Assembly (NCBI GenBank): GCA_903875225.1
Contig: CAIQVJ010000042.1
Coordinates: 1 to 64,000 of the forward strand
Source of the DNA: an uncultured Pseudomonadota bacterium
GTDB lineage: Bacteria > Myxococcota_A > UBA796 > SXON01
Direction: 5' to 3'
Length of the DNA: 64,000 bases
Shown here: piece after piece, positions 35,065 to 44,468 of the stretch
Position numbering within the stretch: position 1 is the first letter of the stretch
Layout of the letters: each line of letters begins with the position of its first letter
Notes under the pieces: generated by a model
Database searches by the model: none
What the model saw: only the letters and a program-made list of their open reading frames with translations
Told to the model about the DNA's origin: nothing
Made by a program: the position numbers and the translations under genes

Positions 35065-36507
35065 CTACGGGGTCCACTCCAACTCGATGTGGTAGGGCTC
35101 GTCCTCGGCCCCCGCGTACCCAAGGGCCAACAGGTAGTACGTCACGTCCGGCTCGAGCGTCACGACGGTCTCGCAGTACTCCGGGTCGGAGCCCGTGAGA
35201 CAGTAGCTGTCTCCGAAGCTGGAGAAGTAGTCGATCGTGCCGTACGGATCGTAGTTGCCCCAGATCCCGAAGTCGATGTCGTCCGCGACGTTGTCCCAGC
35301 TCGCGGTCATGCGCACGTTCATGCTCTCGGGCACGGTGAACGAGTAGGCGTCGCTGTCGTTGGTCGCCCAGCCGCTCGTGCCCGTGAGCGCGGAGGTCCC
35401 ATCGATCGTGTCCACGTAGCCGAGCCCGGAGAGCATCCCGAGGTCCTGTGCGACGAGCGTGTCGAGGACGAGCACGCTGTCCGCATCGAGCTCGGCGAAC
35501 GTGGTGTCCGGGAGCGTCTCGGTGGAGACGACGCCGATGACCTTGGGGAACAGGCCGTCGAGCACGATGTTCTCGCTCACGGCCGTGGCCTCGTTGGTCA
35601 CCTCGGCCTGGATCGAGGTCGTGCTGTACAGCGAGCCCGCGCTGGGCGTGCCGTTGAGGTTCGTGAGCGTGCCGGCCATCAGGTAGAGCGGCCCATCGAG
35701 CGCCTCGTCGACGTTCACGGTGGCCGGGGCGGTGTCCGCGGTGTCGGTGTCCACCATCTCGACAGAGCGCATGAACAGGAGCTCGTAGGAGCCCGACCAC
35801 GTCCACGTGGCCTCGTCGTAGGTCCATCCGGTGACGGTGCCGCCGCCCACGGGATTCGACGCCACGGCGGGGTCACCTTCCAGGTAGGCGCCGACGAGCA
35901 CGGTGTTCTCCGCGGGAGCTGAACCCGAGAGCACCACGGAGTAGGGCACCTCGACGTCACCCGCCGCGTTGCTCACGCCGCCGATCACGAGCACGTAGTC
36001 GCTGCCACCTGCCACATCGGCGCTGACCGTGACGGTCCCCGCGCTGCCATCCGTGGAGGCGCTGCCGAGGCTGCCGACGAGGTCGAGCGAGGCGGCATCG
36101 ATGATGTAGACGTCGTAGACGACGGCGTCGCCGCCCGTGTCTCCCGCCCCGCCCGCGTCGAAGGTGAACGTGGCCGTGAACGTGCCGTCCGCCACCGGGG
36201 TGAACGCGTAGAGATCGGCGTCGCCGTAGATCTCGTCGTCGTCGGTGCCCGGACCGCCGACATCCGGCGTCCAGGAGCTCGTGGACCCGGTGAGCAGCAG
36301 GGAGCGGTAGGTGAGCGAGCTCGACCCGTCTTCGCCCAGCGGCTGCGGCGTGACGTCGTTCGGCGCCGTGCGGCTGTCGATCTCGGTCACGCTGACGGGC
36401 GGGATGGTGACGGTGCCGGAGAGCACGGTGTGATCGATGCCTTTTTCAGGCACGTCGCAGGCCACGAGCACGAGCGCGAGGGGGATGGCAAAGTGAAGCG
36501 GTTTCAT
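35065..36507 (-). CDS. Lipoprotein partner of the TonB receptor
   Basis: The 480-aa protein has a lipoprotein signal (LVLVACD) and then mostly beta-rich sequence with DGTFTATFTFD and YSFTVPESMNVRMTASWD segments that resemble PPC-type pre-peptidase domains, including repeats of an aromatic-acidic Asp-rich pattern. A DTDTADTAP stretch lies in the middle. It is read after the TonB-receptor gene, with the two sharing one base, which suggests a surface lipoprotein that helps capture the receptor's ligand, as in SusCD-like pairs. There is no sequence similarity to SusD that I can see. Confidence 0.65.
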   Translation of the reverse strand: MKPLHFAIPLALVLVACDVPEKGIDHTVLSGTVTIPPVSVTEIDSRTAPNDVTPQPLGEDGSSSLTYRSLLLTGSTSSWTPDVGGPGTDDDEIYGDADLYAFTPVADGTFTATFTFDAGGAGDTGGDAVVYDVYIIDAASLDLVGSLGSASTDGSAGTVTVSADVAGGSDYVLVIGGVSNAAGDVEVPYSVVLSGSAPAENTVLVGAYLEGDPAVASNPVGGGTVTGWTYDEATWTWSGSYELLFMRSVEMVDTDTADTAPATVNVDEALDGPLYLMAGTLTNLNGTPSAGSLYSTTSIQAEVTNEATAVSENIVLDGLFPKVIGVVSTETLPDTTFAELDADSVLVLDTLVAQDLGMLSGLGYVDTIDGTSALTGTSGWATNDSDAYSFTVPESMNVRMTASWDNVADDIDFGIWGNYDPYGTIDYFSSFGDSYCLTGSDPEYCETVVTLEPDVTYYLLALGYAGAEDEPYHIELEWTP

Positions 36508-39266
36508 CAGAACTCTCCACGCAGGCCGAGCTGCAGGTAACGGGGGGACTGGCGGCTGGTGGGATTGCCGAAGATGGGGTTGCCGTCCTGGTCGGTGTAG
36601 ACGCCGTCACCGGACTCGTTGCCGTAGGTCGTCTCCACGGACTCCACCGTGCGGTCGTTGAACACGTTGAAGGCCTCGAGCGTGACGTCCCAGGTGGTCT
36701 TCTTCACGGCCAGCGTGATGCCGACCTTGAGATCGAGCTGGCTCTCGGCGGGGAGCCGGTACGTGCCGTCCGTCGGCGTCTTGTAGAGGTACCAGCCGGA
36801 GTCGTACTGGTCGTAGTACAGCTTGTTGTAGGGCGAGCCGGAGATGATGTAGAAGTTCCAGCCGTACAGGTACCCGATGTGCACGGCGTCGGAGAGCTTG
36901 ATCGCGTTGGCGTTGCGCATCGACCCGAGGAGCTTGACGCTGTGGGTGTGGTCGTAGCCGAGGAGGCCGATCTCCTCGTCGAGCTGGGTCGGGTTGTCGA
37001 ACGCGGCCGTCGCGAACTGGTCGTCGTTGGTTCCGTAGGCGCGGCTCCAGGTGTAGGAGCCGATGACGGAGAAGCCGTTGGAGAACTGGCGCGCGAGCGA
37101 GAGCTCGAGGTCGGTGTAGTCGACGAACGCCTCGTCCGGCGTGCGGATCCGGTAGATCGACTCGTTGGTCCCGTTGCGGTAGCCGACGACGTTGTCCCCG
37201 GCCGCGTTCCAGATCAGGTTGACCTCGTCGTCCTCCCAGAAGTTCTGGGAGTGCTCGTAGGTGCCGGTGAGATCGACACCCCAGCCCGACCCGAGATCGC
37301 GGGAGAGCCCGACGTCGAAGTTGTCCGAGTGGGGGTTCTTGAGATCGTCGCTGATGACGTTGGACGAAGAGGCGGTGTAGACCGGGTCCGCGCCCCAGTC
37401 GCCCGCATCGGCGTCCCATGCGTACATCTTGTAGCCCTGGCTCTGGCGGTGCAGGATGCTGGAGACGGCGAGGAAGCCCGAGTCGTAGAACCGGCCGTAG
37501 TAGGCGTGGGCGCTGGTCTTTCCGTCGCCCGTCAGGTCGGCGGCCGCGCCCATGCGTGGGGCGAGGGTGACCTTCGAGAACGCAAGCTCCCCGATGTCGT
37601 TGTTGAGCCGGGAGTAGTCCATGCGCACGCCGGGGCGCAGCGTCAGGCGGGGGATCGGGTTCCAGATGTCCTGTGCGTACGCGCTGATCAGCGTGCCCGT
37701 GAGGTGGACCTTCTGCTCGTTGTCGTAGCGGATCTGGTAGAGGTTCTCGTAGGTGTCCGTGTTGGCCGGATCGTCCGTGCTCTGCTTGAACGTCCAGTCC
37801 AGGATGCCCGGGAACTGGTCGTCGGTGATCAGGTACTCGCCGGAGACGCCGATCTTGGACTGGTGCTCGCCAAGCAGGCTGAAGAACTGCGTCCACGCGG
37901 TCTGGGCCGACATGCGGTAGCGGTGGGAGATCTCGCCGTAGGGCTGGTCGCCGCCGTTGAAGTCATCGGGGTTCCAGGCGCTCCAGGGGTCCTGGAGCTG
38001 CGTCTTGATGCAGTCCGCGAGCGCAGCGTCGCTCCCCGCGCTGGATTCGCAGTCCTTCGCGTAGAAGACGAGGTCCGACTTCTGGAAGTACGCCTGACTC
38101 TGTATGATGGTGCTCGCCGAGGGCGTGAGCAGGTGGCCCGCGGTGATCGAGAACCCGCCCTGACGCCAGTTGTACTCGGCGTTCGGAAGGGTGTGCGGAT
38201 CCTGCGCGGCGTTGTCGATGTGGGTCGGATCACCCTCGGCCTGCAGCCAGATCTTGTTGTGCGCGTTCGGCTGCCACGTGAGCTTCCCGAACCAGTACAT
38301 GCTGTCCCACTGCTCGGGAGTGACCGGCTGGTCCGCGGGGCGGCCGATCGCGGGGTCGACTGCGACCGTGGAGGTGTGCAGGTCGCCCTGGACGCTGGCG
38401 AAGAACCACAACCTGTCCTTGACGATGGGACCGCCGAGGTTCAAGGCGAGGGACTTCTTGTCGTACACGCCGAACTGCTCGGGCTCGGCCGGCCCGGAGC
38501 CGTCGGGATCGATCGGCTTGGCGAGCCGGAGCGGCGTGCTGGAGTAGATGAACTGCGCATCGCCGTGGAACTGGTTGCCGCCGGACCGCGTCACGATGTT
38601 GACCGCGCCACCGAGGGAGCGCCCGTACTCGGCGTCCATGCCGCCCGTGACGACCTGGACCTCCTCGATCGCGTCGTAGTTCATGTTCTGCGAGAACGTG
38701 CCCGTGATCGGGTCGGTGTTGTTCACGCCGTCGGTGTAGTACTGGTTCCCGCTGTCGAACGACCCGTGGACGTTGGGGTTGCCGTTCCCGCTGTCCACGA
38801 CACCCGGGGCGAGCGTCGTGAGGCCCTGGTAGCTGCGTCCGGCCGCGGGGATGTCGCGCATGGACTCGCGCGTGAGCACGGCACCGGAGGAGGTCTTGTG
38901 CGTGTCCACGACGGGTTTGGCCGCGATGACGTCGACGGCGACCGCCCCGCTCGAGGGCTGAAGATCCACCTCCAGCTCCGCGGACTGGCCGGTGATCACC
39001 TGCAACCCGGTGGCCGTGTACGGGAAGAACCCGTCGGCCCTGGCCGTGATCGTGTAGAGCCCGGGTGGGAGTGCCGGAAAGCGGTAGTACCCGTCATCGT
39101 CGGTCGTTGCCGTGGCAACACCCATCAGCGCGGGGCTGGTGGCGGACACCACGAGACCCGGGATGCCGATGCCCGAGGGATCGACCACCTGGCCGCGGAT
39201 CTGACCGGTGACCTCGACGGCGAGAGCGGGGCGGGAGAGCGAGAGTGCGAGGAGGAGCGAGAGCAA
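36507..39266 (-). CDS. Oar-like TonB-dependent receptor with N-terminal carboxypeptidase-regulatory domain
   Basis: The 919-aa outer-membrane protein starts at TTG 39266, preceded by GAGG, and has a signal peptide (to about residue 16). A CarboxypepD_reg domain (about 20-105; IRGQVVDPSGIGIPGLVV) precedes the plug, where SYQGLTTLAPGVVDSGNGNP and YYTDGVNNTDPITGT are typical of Oar-like receptors. A long barrel of aromatic-rich strands ends in Gly-Glu-Phe; the terminal Phe fits an outer-membrane barrel signal. The ligand is unknown. Oar-like proteins in myxobacteria are linked to development and uptake. The partner lipoprotein gene follows immediately. Confidence 0.88.
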   Translation of the reverse strand: MLSLLLALSLSRPALAVEVTGQIRGQVVDPSGIGIPGLVVSATSPALMGVATATTDDDGYYRFPALPPGLYTITARADGFFPYTATGLQVITGQSAELEVDLQPSSGAVAVDVIAAKPVVDTHKTSSGAVLTRESMRDIPAAGRSYQGLTTLAPGVVDSGNGNPNVHGSFDSGNQYYTDGVNNTDPITGTFSQNMNYDAIEEVQVVTGGMDAEYGRSLGGAVNIVTRSGGNQFHGDAQFIYSSTPLRLAKPIDPDGSGPAEPEQFGVYDKKSLALNLGGPIVKDRLWFFASVQGDLHTSTVAVDPAIGRPADQPVTPEQWDSMYWFGKLTWQPNAHNKIWLQAEGDPTHIDNAAQDPHTLPNAEYNWRQGGFSITAGHLLTPSASTIIQSQAYFQKSDLVFYAKDCESSAGSDAALADCIKTQLQDPWSAWNPDDFNGGDQPYGEISHRYRMSAQTAWTQFFSLLGEHQSKIGVSGEYLITDDQFPGILDWTFKQSTDDPANTDTYENLYQIRYDNEQKVHLTGTLISAYAQDIWNPIPRLTLRPGVRMDYSRLNNDIGELAFSKVTLAPRMGAAADLTGDGKTSAHAYYGRFYDSGFLAVSSILHRQSQGYKMYAWDADAGDWGADPVYTASSSNVISDDLKNPHSDNFDVGLSRDLGSGWGVDLTGTYEHSQNFWEDDEVNLIWNAAGDNVVGYRNGTNESIYRIRTPDEAFVDYTDLELSLARQFSNGFSVIGSYTWSRAYGTNDDQFATAAFDNPTQLDEEIGLLGYDHTHSVKLLGSMRNANAIKLSDAVHIGYLYGWNFYIISGSPYNKLYYDQYDSGWYLYKTPTDGTYRLPAESQLDLKVGITLAVKKTTWDVTLEAFNVFNDRTVESVETTYGNESGDGVYTDQDGNPIFGNPTSRQSPRYLQLGLRGEF

Positions 39267-39485
39267 GGGGATCCTCGGAAAGCACCGGGTTTAGTCCAAA
39301 TTTGTGAAATCTGCAACAAAGCCCCGGCTCTGCGTGTTCGCGGCATCAGCTTCGCGGCCCGCTTCGCAGCGGCATGACACATTCGTCAACACGATCCCGC
39401 CCCGGCGCGGTCCAGGATCACTTTGACGGATTCGAAACACACGTTCGAGCCGCCTTCCGGGCCGGAATGTTGATAGCTCCCCCCG
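39267..39485. promoter_or_regulatory. Divergent 219-bp promoter region, TonB receptor and pseudokinase
   Basis: The starts of the receptor (-) and the pseudokinase (+) face away from each other here, so two promoters are expected. Part of the region (39291-39325) is A/T-richer than its surroundings. I see no clear palindrome or hairpin. Confidence 0.5.
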
Positions 39486-42400
39486 ATGCTCGTCCTTCCA
39501 AAGAACATCGGGTCACTCACCCTCCACCGAAAGATCGGCACCGGAACGTTGGCCGAGTCGTTCCTGGCGACCGGGGCCGACGGCAAGCCCGCGGTGGTCC
39601 GCCGGATCCTTCCGTTCATCGCCAAGGATCCCGCAAGACTGGCGGGGATCGAGGCCCGGGTCGGCGAGCTGTCCGGGTTCCGTCACCCGGCCCTCGTGCA
39701 GGTCACCGGGACCGTCGAGGAGGGGGGCGAGACCTTCATCATCGAGGAGTACGTCGAGGGCGTCTCGCTCGAGCGCCTGATCACCGCGGCCCGGAACCAG
39801 GGCTCTTCGCTCCCGGCCAACCTTTTCCTCCACATCGCGGTCCAGATCTGCAACGCCCTGGAGGCGCTGCACAGCCGCCAGGGCTCGACCGGCGCCGGCA
39901 GCGTGCTCCACCTCGGCATCAAGCCCGGGGCGGTGTTCGTGGGTCCGGACGGCAAGGTGGCAGTGGGCTCGTATGGCCTCACCCGCAGCCCGAACACCCT
40001 GCCCCACGGCGGCGTGACCGGTCCCGTCGCGCTCAAGATGGAGTACCTCTCCCCCGAGCAGACGCACGCGGACCAGCAGATCACCCCGGCGTCGGATCTC
40101 TTCTCGCTCGGGGCGGTGCTGTACGAGCTCCTGACCCTCGAGAGCCTGTTCCGGGCCGAGTCGAACCTGCAGACGATCCACCGGATCCGACGGGGCGAGG
40201 TCACCAGCCAGCTCCTGCGGGTGAAGGGCAGGCTGCCGGGCCTCGACAAGATCCTGTACCGCGCCCTCTCCGTGAACCCGAAGCACCGCTACCAGAGGGC
40301 GTTCGTGCTCAGGGAGGACCTGCGTGGTCTCATGAGCGGATACAGCTTCGCCTCGGTGAACGACGACGCCCGGGGGTGGCTGGCCCCGCTGTTCGACGAG
40401 CGCGCCCGGACCGTGGACATCGCGAGGGCGTCGATGGAGGAGTCCGCGAGGACCCTCCTGGAGTCCGAAGAATCGGTGACAGGCATCCGGCCCGCGCCGA
40501 CCGAGCCGCCCACGGAGACGCTCGTACCCCCGGAGGCGCCGGCGCCGCGCGCCACGGTCACCCGCACGCTCATCGGCCTCGACGACGACGCGGAGGTCGT
40601 GAGCGGAGCAGAGACCACCGACATCGGGTTCTTTCCCTCGGGGGACCCGGACCAGTCCTATCCCGATCCCACCGCCTCCTCGTCCGGCATGCCGGAACGG
40701 AGTGCCGCGCCCCAGAGCGCAACCCCGGCGGGCGGCCCAGAGCTCCAGACCCCGCGCGCATCCCTGCGCCCGGTCTCCCTCGTGAACCTGGACGACGAGC
40801 CGGACACGAAGATCGGGTACGCGCCTGCGGCGGGCGACACGCTGCTCCCCGAGCTGGACGGGCCCGAAAACACGGCCGCCTGGATCGCGAGCCCGGCGGG
40901 CCATGGCCATGAAACACCGGACAGGGGCGTCGAGACCACCGCCTCCCACATCGGCGGGGACCCCGAGCCAGACAACACCGCTTCCTGGATCCCGCCGGTG
41001 GGGGGCGGCTTCGGCGGCGACCACGCCGCGGCCGACGCGGTTCCGGAGACCACCGCCGCCCACATCCCCGCTCGGGAGTCCGCCACCCCCGAGGCCGTGA
41101 CCCACGCCGAGCCCCCACCGGCGCCGCCCGAGCCCGTGGTGGGGCTGGCCGAGCCCGTTGCGGCCGCCCCGCCCCCCCCCCAGGGCGCCGCGACGCAGGG
41201 GTTTTCGCGACCGATGCCCGGTCCCGGGCTCTCCCGCCCGATGCCCGGCCCGCGAACCGGCTCCATCGCCCCCGTGTCCATCGCCCCCGTCTCCCCCCCC
41301 CCGCAGACGGAGAACGACTGGAGGGCGCCCCCCGCCACGCTCGCGCCCTCCGCCCCGGAGACCCCGACCGACGACTTCGCGCCCGCTCCGCAGCCCCGCG
41401 CCCCGCTGTTCGCCATGGGCATCGCCGCGGGTCTCGCGGCCATCGTCGTCTGCTCCGGCGTGATCTACCAGGTCTCCCAGTATGCAGTGCACGCGAGAGC
41501 TGAGCGCGTGGCCCAGGCGATGCAGGAGGCCGCCCCGCCCGTTGTCGCCCCGACCGACGATCCCGCCGCGACCCTTGCTGCCCCGCCGCCGCTCGCGGCG
41601 GACCTCGCCGAGGTCGCCCCGCCGACGCCGGCTGTCGCGGAGGCCGCCCCGCCGCCGATCGAGCCCCCCACGCCAGCGCCGGAGAAGACTGCCGAAATGG
41701 AACGGCCCGCTGCGCCCGTCTCCCCGCCCGTCCCCCCGCCGGCGCGGTCCACCCCCCAGCCGACGGCCCAGCCGGTCGCTCGCACGTCGCAGCCGGTCGC
41801 CCGCAGCCCCCAGCCGGTCTCGCAGCCCGTGACGCGCACGCCGGTGGCCCAACAACAGCCGGTCGCCCGGGAACCCGTGGCCCGAGCGCCCGTGTCCACC
41901 CGAAGCAGCGTTCCGGCCGTCGCGCCGATCCTGCCCGAGATCGACGAACCGCTCGACGCGACGGTGTCCACCCTGCCAGCGGTGAACCTGGACGCGCTCG
42001 CGTCGGATGCTCGTGCGGGTAGACTCCGCGCCGAAGACGCCGACACGCTCGCCTCCGTCCAGGCGTCAGATCCCAACTACACCCGTGCCCAGACCCTGCT
42101 GCTCTCCAACGCGCTGAAGAAGGCGGATGGCGCCGCGACCGAACGGGCACTGAAGGCCCTGCTCGCGCTGCCCGAAAACAACTACAACCCCCAGATCCTC
42201 GCCGCAGACGCGCTGTACCAGATCAATCGCGGGCAGTACGACCGCGCGCTCGCCCGCGCAGAGACCGCCGAACGGTACTGGAGCCGGCTGCCCCCGGGCC
42301 AGTCCTTCGCGACGCGCACGCAGATCTACGAGGTCGAAGCTGCGGCCTGGCAGGGGAAGTTCTACAACTCCGACGGAGACCTGACGGCCCTGGAGAACGC

Positions 42401-42518
42401 GATCCGGGGCTGGGAGAAGTACCGCGACCACGTGGCAACGGAGTCACGCACCGACCTCCAGAAGGGCGCAGAAGCCCAGATCGCCAAGCTGCAGGACATC
42501 AAGGAGCGCGTCCAGTAG
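39486..42518 (+). CDS. Membrane pseudokinase with periplasmic TPR-like tail
   Basis: The 1010-aa protein has an N-terminal serine/threonine-kinase-like domain (about 8-280). Its key residues are altered: the VAVK lysine position reads VVRR (39-40), HRD reads His-Leu-Gly (142-144), and DFG reads Ser-Tyr-Gly (162-164), while SPEQ and ASDLFSLGAVLYELLT remain. A long Pro/Ala/Glu-rich region follows, one transmembrane segment (about 640-662), a second Pro-rich stretch, and a helical C-terminal part (about 840-1010) resembling TPRs. The kinase fold probably serves as a cytosolic scaffold. Two ten-C tracts in the Pro-rich part could slip. Confidence 0.85.
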   Translation: MLVLPKNIGSLTLHRKIGTGTLAESFLATGADGKPAVVRRILPFIAKDPARLAGIEARVGELSGFRHPALVQVTGTVEEGGETFIIEEYVEGVSLERLITAARNQGSSLPANLFLHIAVQICNALEALHSRQGSTGAGSVLHLGIKPGAVFVGPDGKVAVGSYGLTRSPNTLPHGGVTGPVALKMEYLSPEQTHADQQITPASDLFSLGAVLYELLTLESLFRAESNLQTIHRIRRGEVTSQLLRVKGRLPGLDKILYRALSVNPKHRYQRAFVLREDLRGLMSGYSFASVNDDARGWLAPLFDERARTVDIARASMEESARTLLESEESVTGIRPAPTEPPTETLVPPEAPAPRATVTRTLIGLDDDAEVVSGAETTDIGFFPSGDPDQSYPDPTASSSGMPERSAAPQSATPAGGPELQTPRASLRPVSLVNLDDEPDTKIGYAPAAGDTLLPELDGPENTAAWIASPAGHGHETPDRGVETTASHIGGDPEPDNTASWIPPVGGGFGGDHAAADAVPETTAAHIPARESATPEAVTHAEPPPAPPEPVVGLAEPVAAAPPPPQGAATQGFSRPMPGPGLSRPMPGPRTGSIAPVSIAPVSPPPQTENDWRAPPATLAPSAPETPTDDFAPAPQPRAPLFAMGIAAGLAAIVVCSGVIYQVSQYAVHARAERVAQAMQEAAPPVVAPTDDPAATLAAPPPLAADLAEVAPPTPAVAEAAPPPIEPPTPAPEKTAEMERPAAPVSPPVPPPARSTPQPTAQPVARTSQPVARSPQPVSQPVTRTPVAQQQPVAREPVARAPVSTRSSVPAVAPILPEIDEPLDATVSTLPAVNLDALASDARAGRLRAEDADTLASVQASDPNYTRAQTLLLSNALKKADGAATERALKALLALPENNYNPQILAADALYQINRGQYDRALARAETAERYWSRLPPGQSFATRTQIYEVEAAAWQGKFYNSDGDLTALENAIRGWEKYRDHVATESRTDLQKGAEAQIAKLQDIKERVQ
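41172..41302 (+). repeat. Two ten-C homopolymer tracts inside the pseudokinase gene
   Basis: Runs of ten C occur at 41172-41181 and 41293-41302, both within Pro codons upstream of the transmembrane segment. A one-base change would shift the frame and remove the membrane anchor and tail. Confidence 0.7.
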
Positions 42519-42541
42519 CCCTGGGGTCTGCCCCATGTCAC

Positions 42542-42564
42542 CCGGGGGGGCTTGGCTCCCCCGG
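42542..42564 (+). terminator. Hairpin after the pseudokinase gene
   Basis: CCGGGGG and CCCCCGG form a 7-bp stem with a nine-base loop, 23 bp after the stop and just before the GNAT gene. A weaker TGGGG/CCCCA stem lies immediately upstream at 42522-42535. A short TTT follows at 42571, so a rho-independent role is possible but weak. Confidence 0.5.
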
Positions 42565-42587
42565 AGCGTGTTTAGCAGTATTGGGGC

Positions 42588-44468
42588 ATGGCAAATTTCT
42601 TCTCCAACACATGGTTCCTCGACGCGACAGCTGAGGTCTTCTTTCCAGGGGGAGGCGCTCGGACCGGGACGGTCGAGGCGGGGGGTCAACACTACGACGT
42701 GCTGCTGGAACCGGGCGGCAGGCCCGCGCGACTGCCGCTGGCGGACTTCCTGGAGCCCAGGGAGAACCCCGCCGACTCCCGACCCGTGCCGTTCCTGCCC
42801 GCTGTGGCCCGGGACCGGGTCGCTGTGGAGAACGGGAAGTCGGTGATCGCACCGGCAGCCATGGTCCCCGCACCGCTCGTGGACTGGTCCCGCTTCGACT
42901 CCTGGGACCATTTCGTGCACGAGTGCACGTCGAGGAGCCGAAACGCGTTCCGACGGCATGATCGCAAGCTGGCCCAGTTGGCCGCCGCCGCCGGCCCGAC
43001 CCGGTTCTCGCTCGACGAGCCCGACCATCGGCTGCTCGAGGACGCGCTGGTCTGGAAGTCGCGGCAGCTTCGACAGACGGGGCACCTGGACCGGTTCTCC
43101 TCCCCCCGGAACCGGCAGCTCCTGCACCGGCTCCTCGATGGTCGGCACATGAAGCTCGCTGTGCTGTACGCCGGAGACCAGGCGGTGGCGATGCAGTTCG
43201 GTCATGCGGACGCCGAACGCCACAGCAGCTGGATCACGGCCTACGACACGGCGTTCGCGCACTTCTCGCCGGGGGTGCTCCTGCTCGAACACATGCTCCG
43301 GGTGAGCTTCGACCTCGGCCAGAAGGCCTTCGAATTCCTGATCGGGGACGAGGAGTACAAGTACCACTACGCGACCGACGCGTGGCTGGTGGGCCCTGTC
43401 GGCCGGCCGCCCGTGAGGGAGCGGCTGCGGTCGTTCGCAAAGTCCTGGATCTCCACCCGCGAGGAGGCGCCCCCCGCCCAGGCCCGGGCGGTCCAGCTCG
43501 CGCGCAAGGGCGCCCAGCGCTGGCTGCAGCGGACGACCCTCCCCGGGCCGGCCATCCGATCAGCCATCTGGCTGCAACGCATCGACCTCGACCAGCAGAA
43601 CTGGCCACGCGGCCGCCTGGAGCAGACCGCGGAGTGTCAGTTGGTCGGGCTCCTCGCGCGGGGCGCCCGGAACGCATCGCCCGTGGCGATCGGCCTGACC
43701 CGGCTCCGGGCGGCCGCCGGGGTCCAGGGGCACAAGGCCTGGCGGTTCGTGACCGCGCGGCTGTCCCCGCCGCCGGTTCGGGAGAAGCGGGAGCCGCTCG
43801 GACTGAAGCCCGGGGACCGGGTGCGCGTGCGTACCCCGGAAGCGATCGAGGCGACGCTCACGGAGGGGCGCTCGAACGGGGTGTACTACATCCCCTCGTC
43901 GATGAGCGCGTTCACGGACCACACCTTCATCGTGGAGCGCTCCGTCGGCCGCTTCTACGACGAGGTCTCCGGCCAGGTGCTCAAGGCGCGCGGAGCAGTC
44001 CTCCTGCGGGGCGCCCGCTGCGACGGTTCCCAGCTCGCGGGTGGCAAGGGATGCGACCGCGCCTGCCCGGTGTTCTGGAGCGAGGCCTGGCTCGAGCGCG
44101 CCGTGGAGGAGACCGCCGCCCCACCTGCCCCGATCGCTTCTCCCAAACCGGCGAAAGCGCCTTTCCAGGCGGGCGACATGGTTCGCGTGCGCGCCGTCGA
44201 CGAGATCCTGAGCGCCGCCACCAACGACGAGCTCGGCTACTCGGCTCGGATGATGGGCGCTTTCGCCGGACAGACGTTCCGGGTGAGCGGGCGGGCTCAC
44301 AAAGCGTACGACGAACGCCGGCGCCGCTGGTTCGACGCCGGAGGCGCGCTCCAGCTCGACGACGTGCAGTGCCCGGGCGTGCCGCTCGTGGGCGGTGGAC
44401 GGTGCGATCGGGGCTGCACCCTCCTGTGGCGCGACGCATGGGTGGAGGCGGCCGCGCCTCTCAACTGA
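42588..44468 (+). CDS. GNAT (BioF2/CelD-like) protein with two C-terminal Cys-rich repeats
   Basis: The 626-aa protein has an N-terminal acetyltransferase-like region of the GNAT_6/BioF2 kind (about 95-265; ending in LEHMLRVSFDLGQKAFEFLIGDEEYKYHYAT, split here as FDLGQKAFEF and GDEEYKYHYA), which in related proteins uses acyl- or aminoacyl-donors on polysaccharide or lipid targets. The C-terminus holds two copies of a ~95-residue repeat (about 405-505 and 525-622): GDxVRVR, a YYIPSSM or YSARMM segment, FxGQTFxV, and CDG or CPG, GG, CDRxC, W..AWLE. The conserved Cys set suggests metal or disulfide bonding. The repeat's role is unknown. Its 3' end overlaps the convergent GMC gene by 8 bp. Confidence 0.7.
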   Translation: MANFFSNTWFLDATAEVFFPGGGARTGTVEAGGQHYDVLLEPGGRPARLPLADFLEPRENPADSRPVPFLPAVARDRVAVENGKSVIAPAAMVPAPLVDWSRFDSWDHFVHECTSRSRNAFRRHDRKLAQLAAAAGPTRFSLDEPDHRLLEDALVWKSRQLRQTGHLDRFSSPRNRQLLHRLLDGRHMKLAVLYAGDQAVAMQFGHADAERHSSWITAYDTAFAHFSPGVLLLEHMLRVSFDLGQKAFEFLIGDEEYKYHYATDAWLVGPVGRPPVRERLRSFAKSWISTREEAPPAQARAVQLARKGAQRWLQRTTLPGPAIRSAIWLQRIDLDQQNWPRGRLEQTAECQLVGLLARGARNASPVAIGLTRLRAAAGVQGHKAWRFVTARLSPPPVREKREPLGLKPGDRVRVRTPEAIEATLTEGRSNGVYYIPSSMSAFTDHTFIVERSVGRFYDEVSGQVLKARGAVLLRGARCDGSQLAGGKGCDRACPVFWSEAWLERAVEETAAPPAPIASPKPAKAPFQAGDMVRVRAVDEILSAATNDELGYSARMMGAFAGQTFRVSGRAHKAYDERRRRWFDAGGALQLDDVQCPGVPLVGGGRCDRGCTLLWRDAWVEAAAPLN

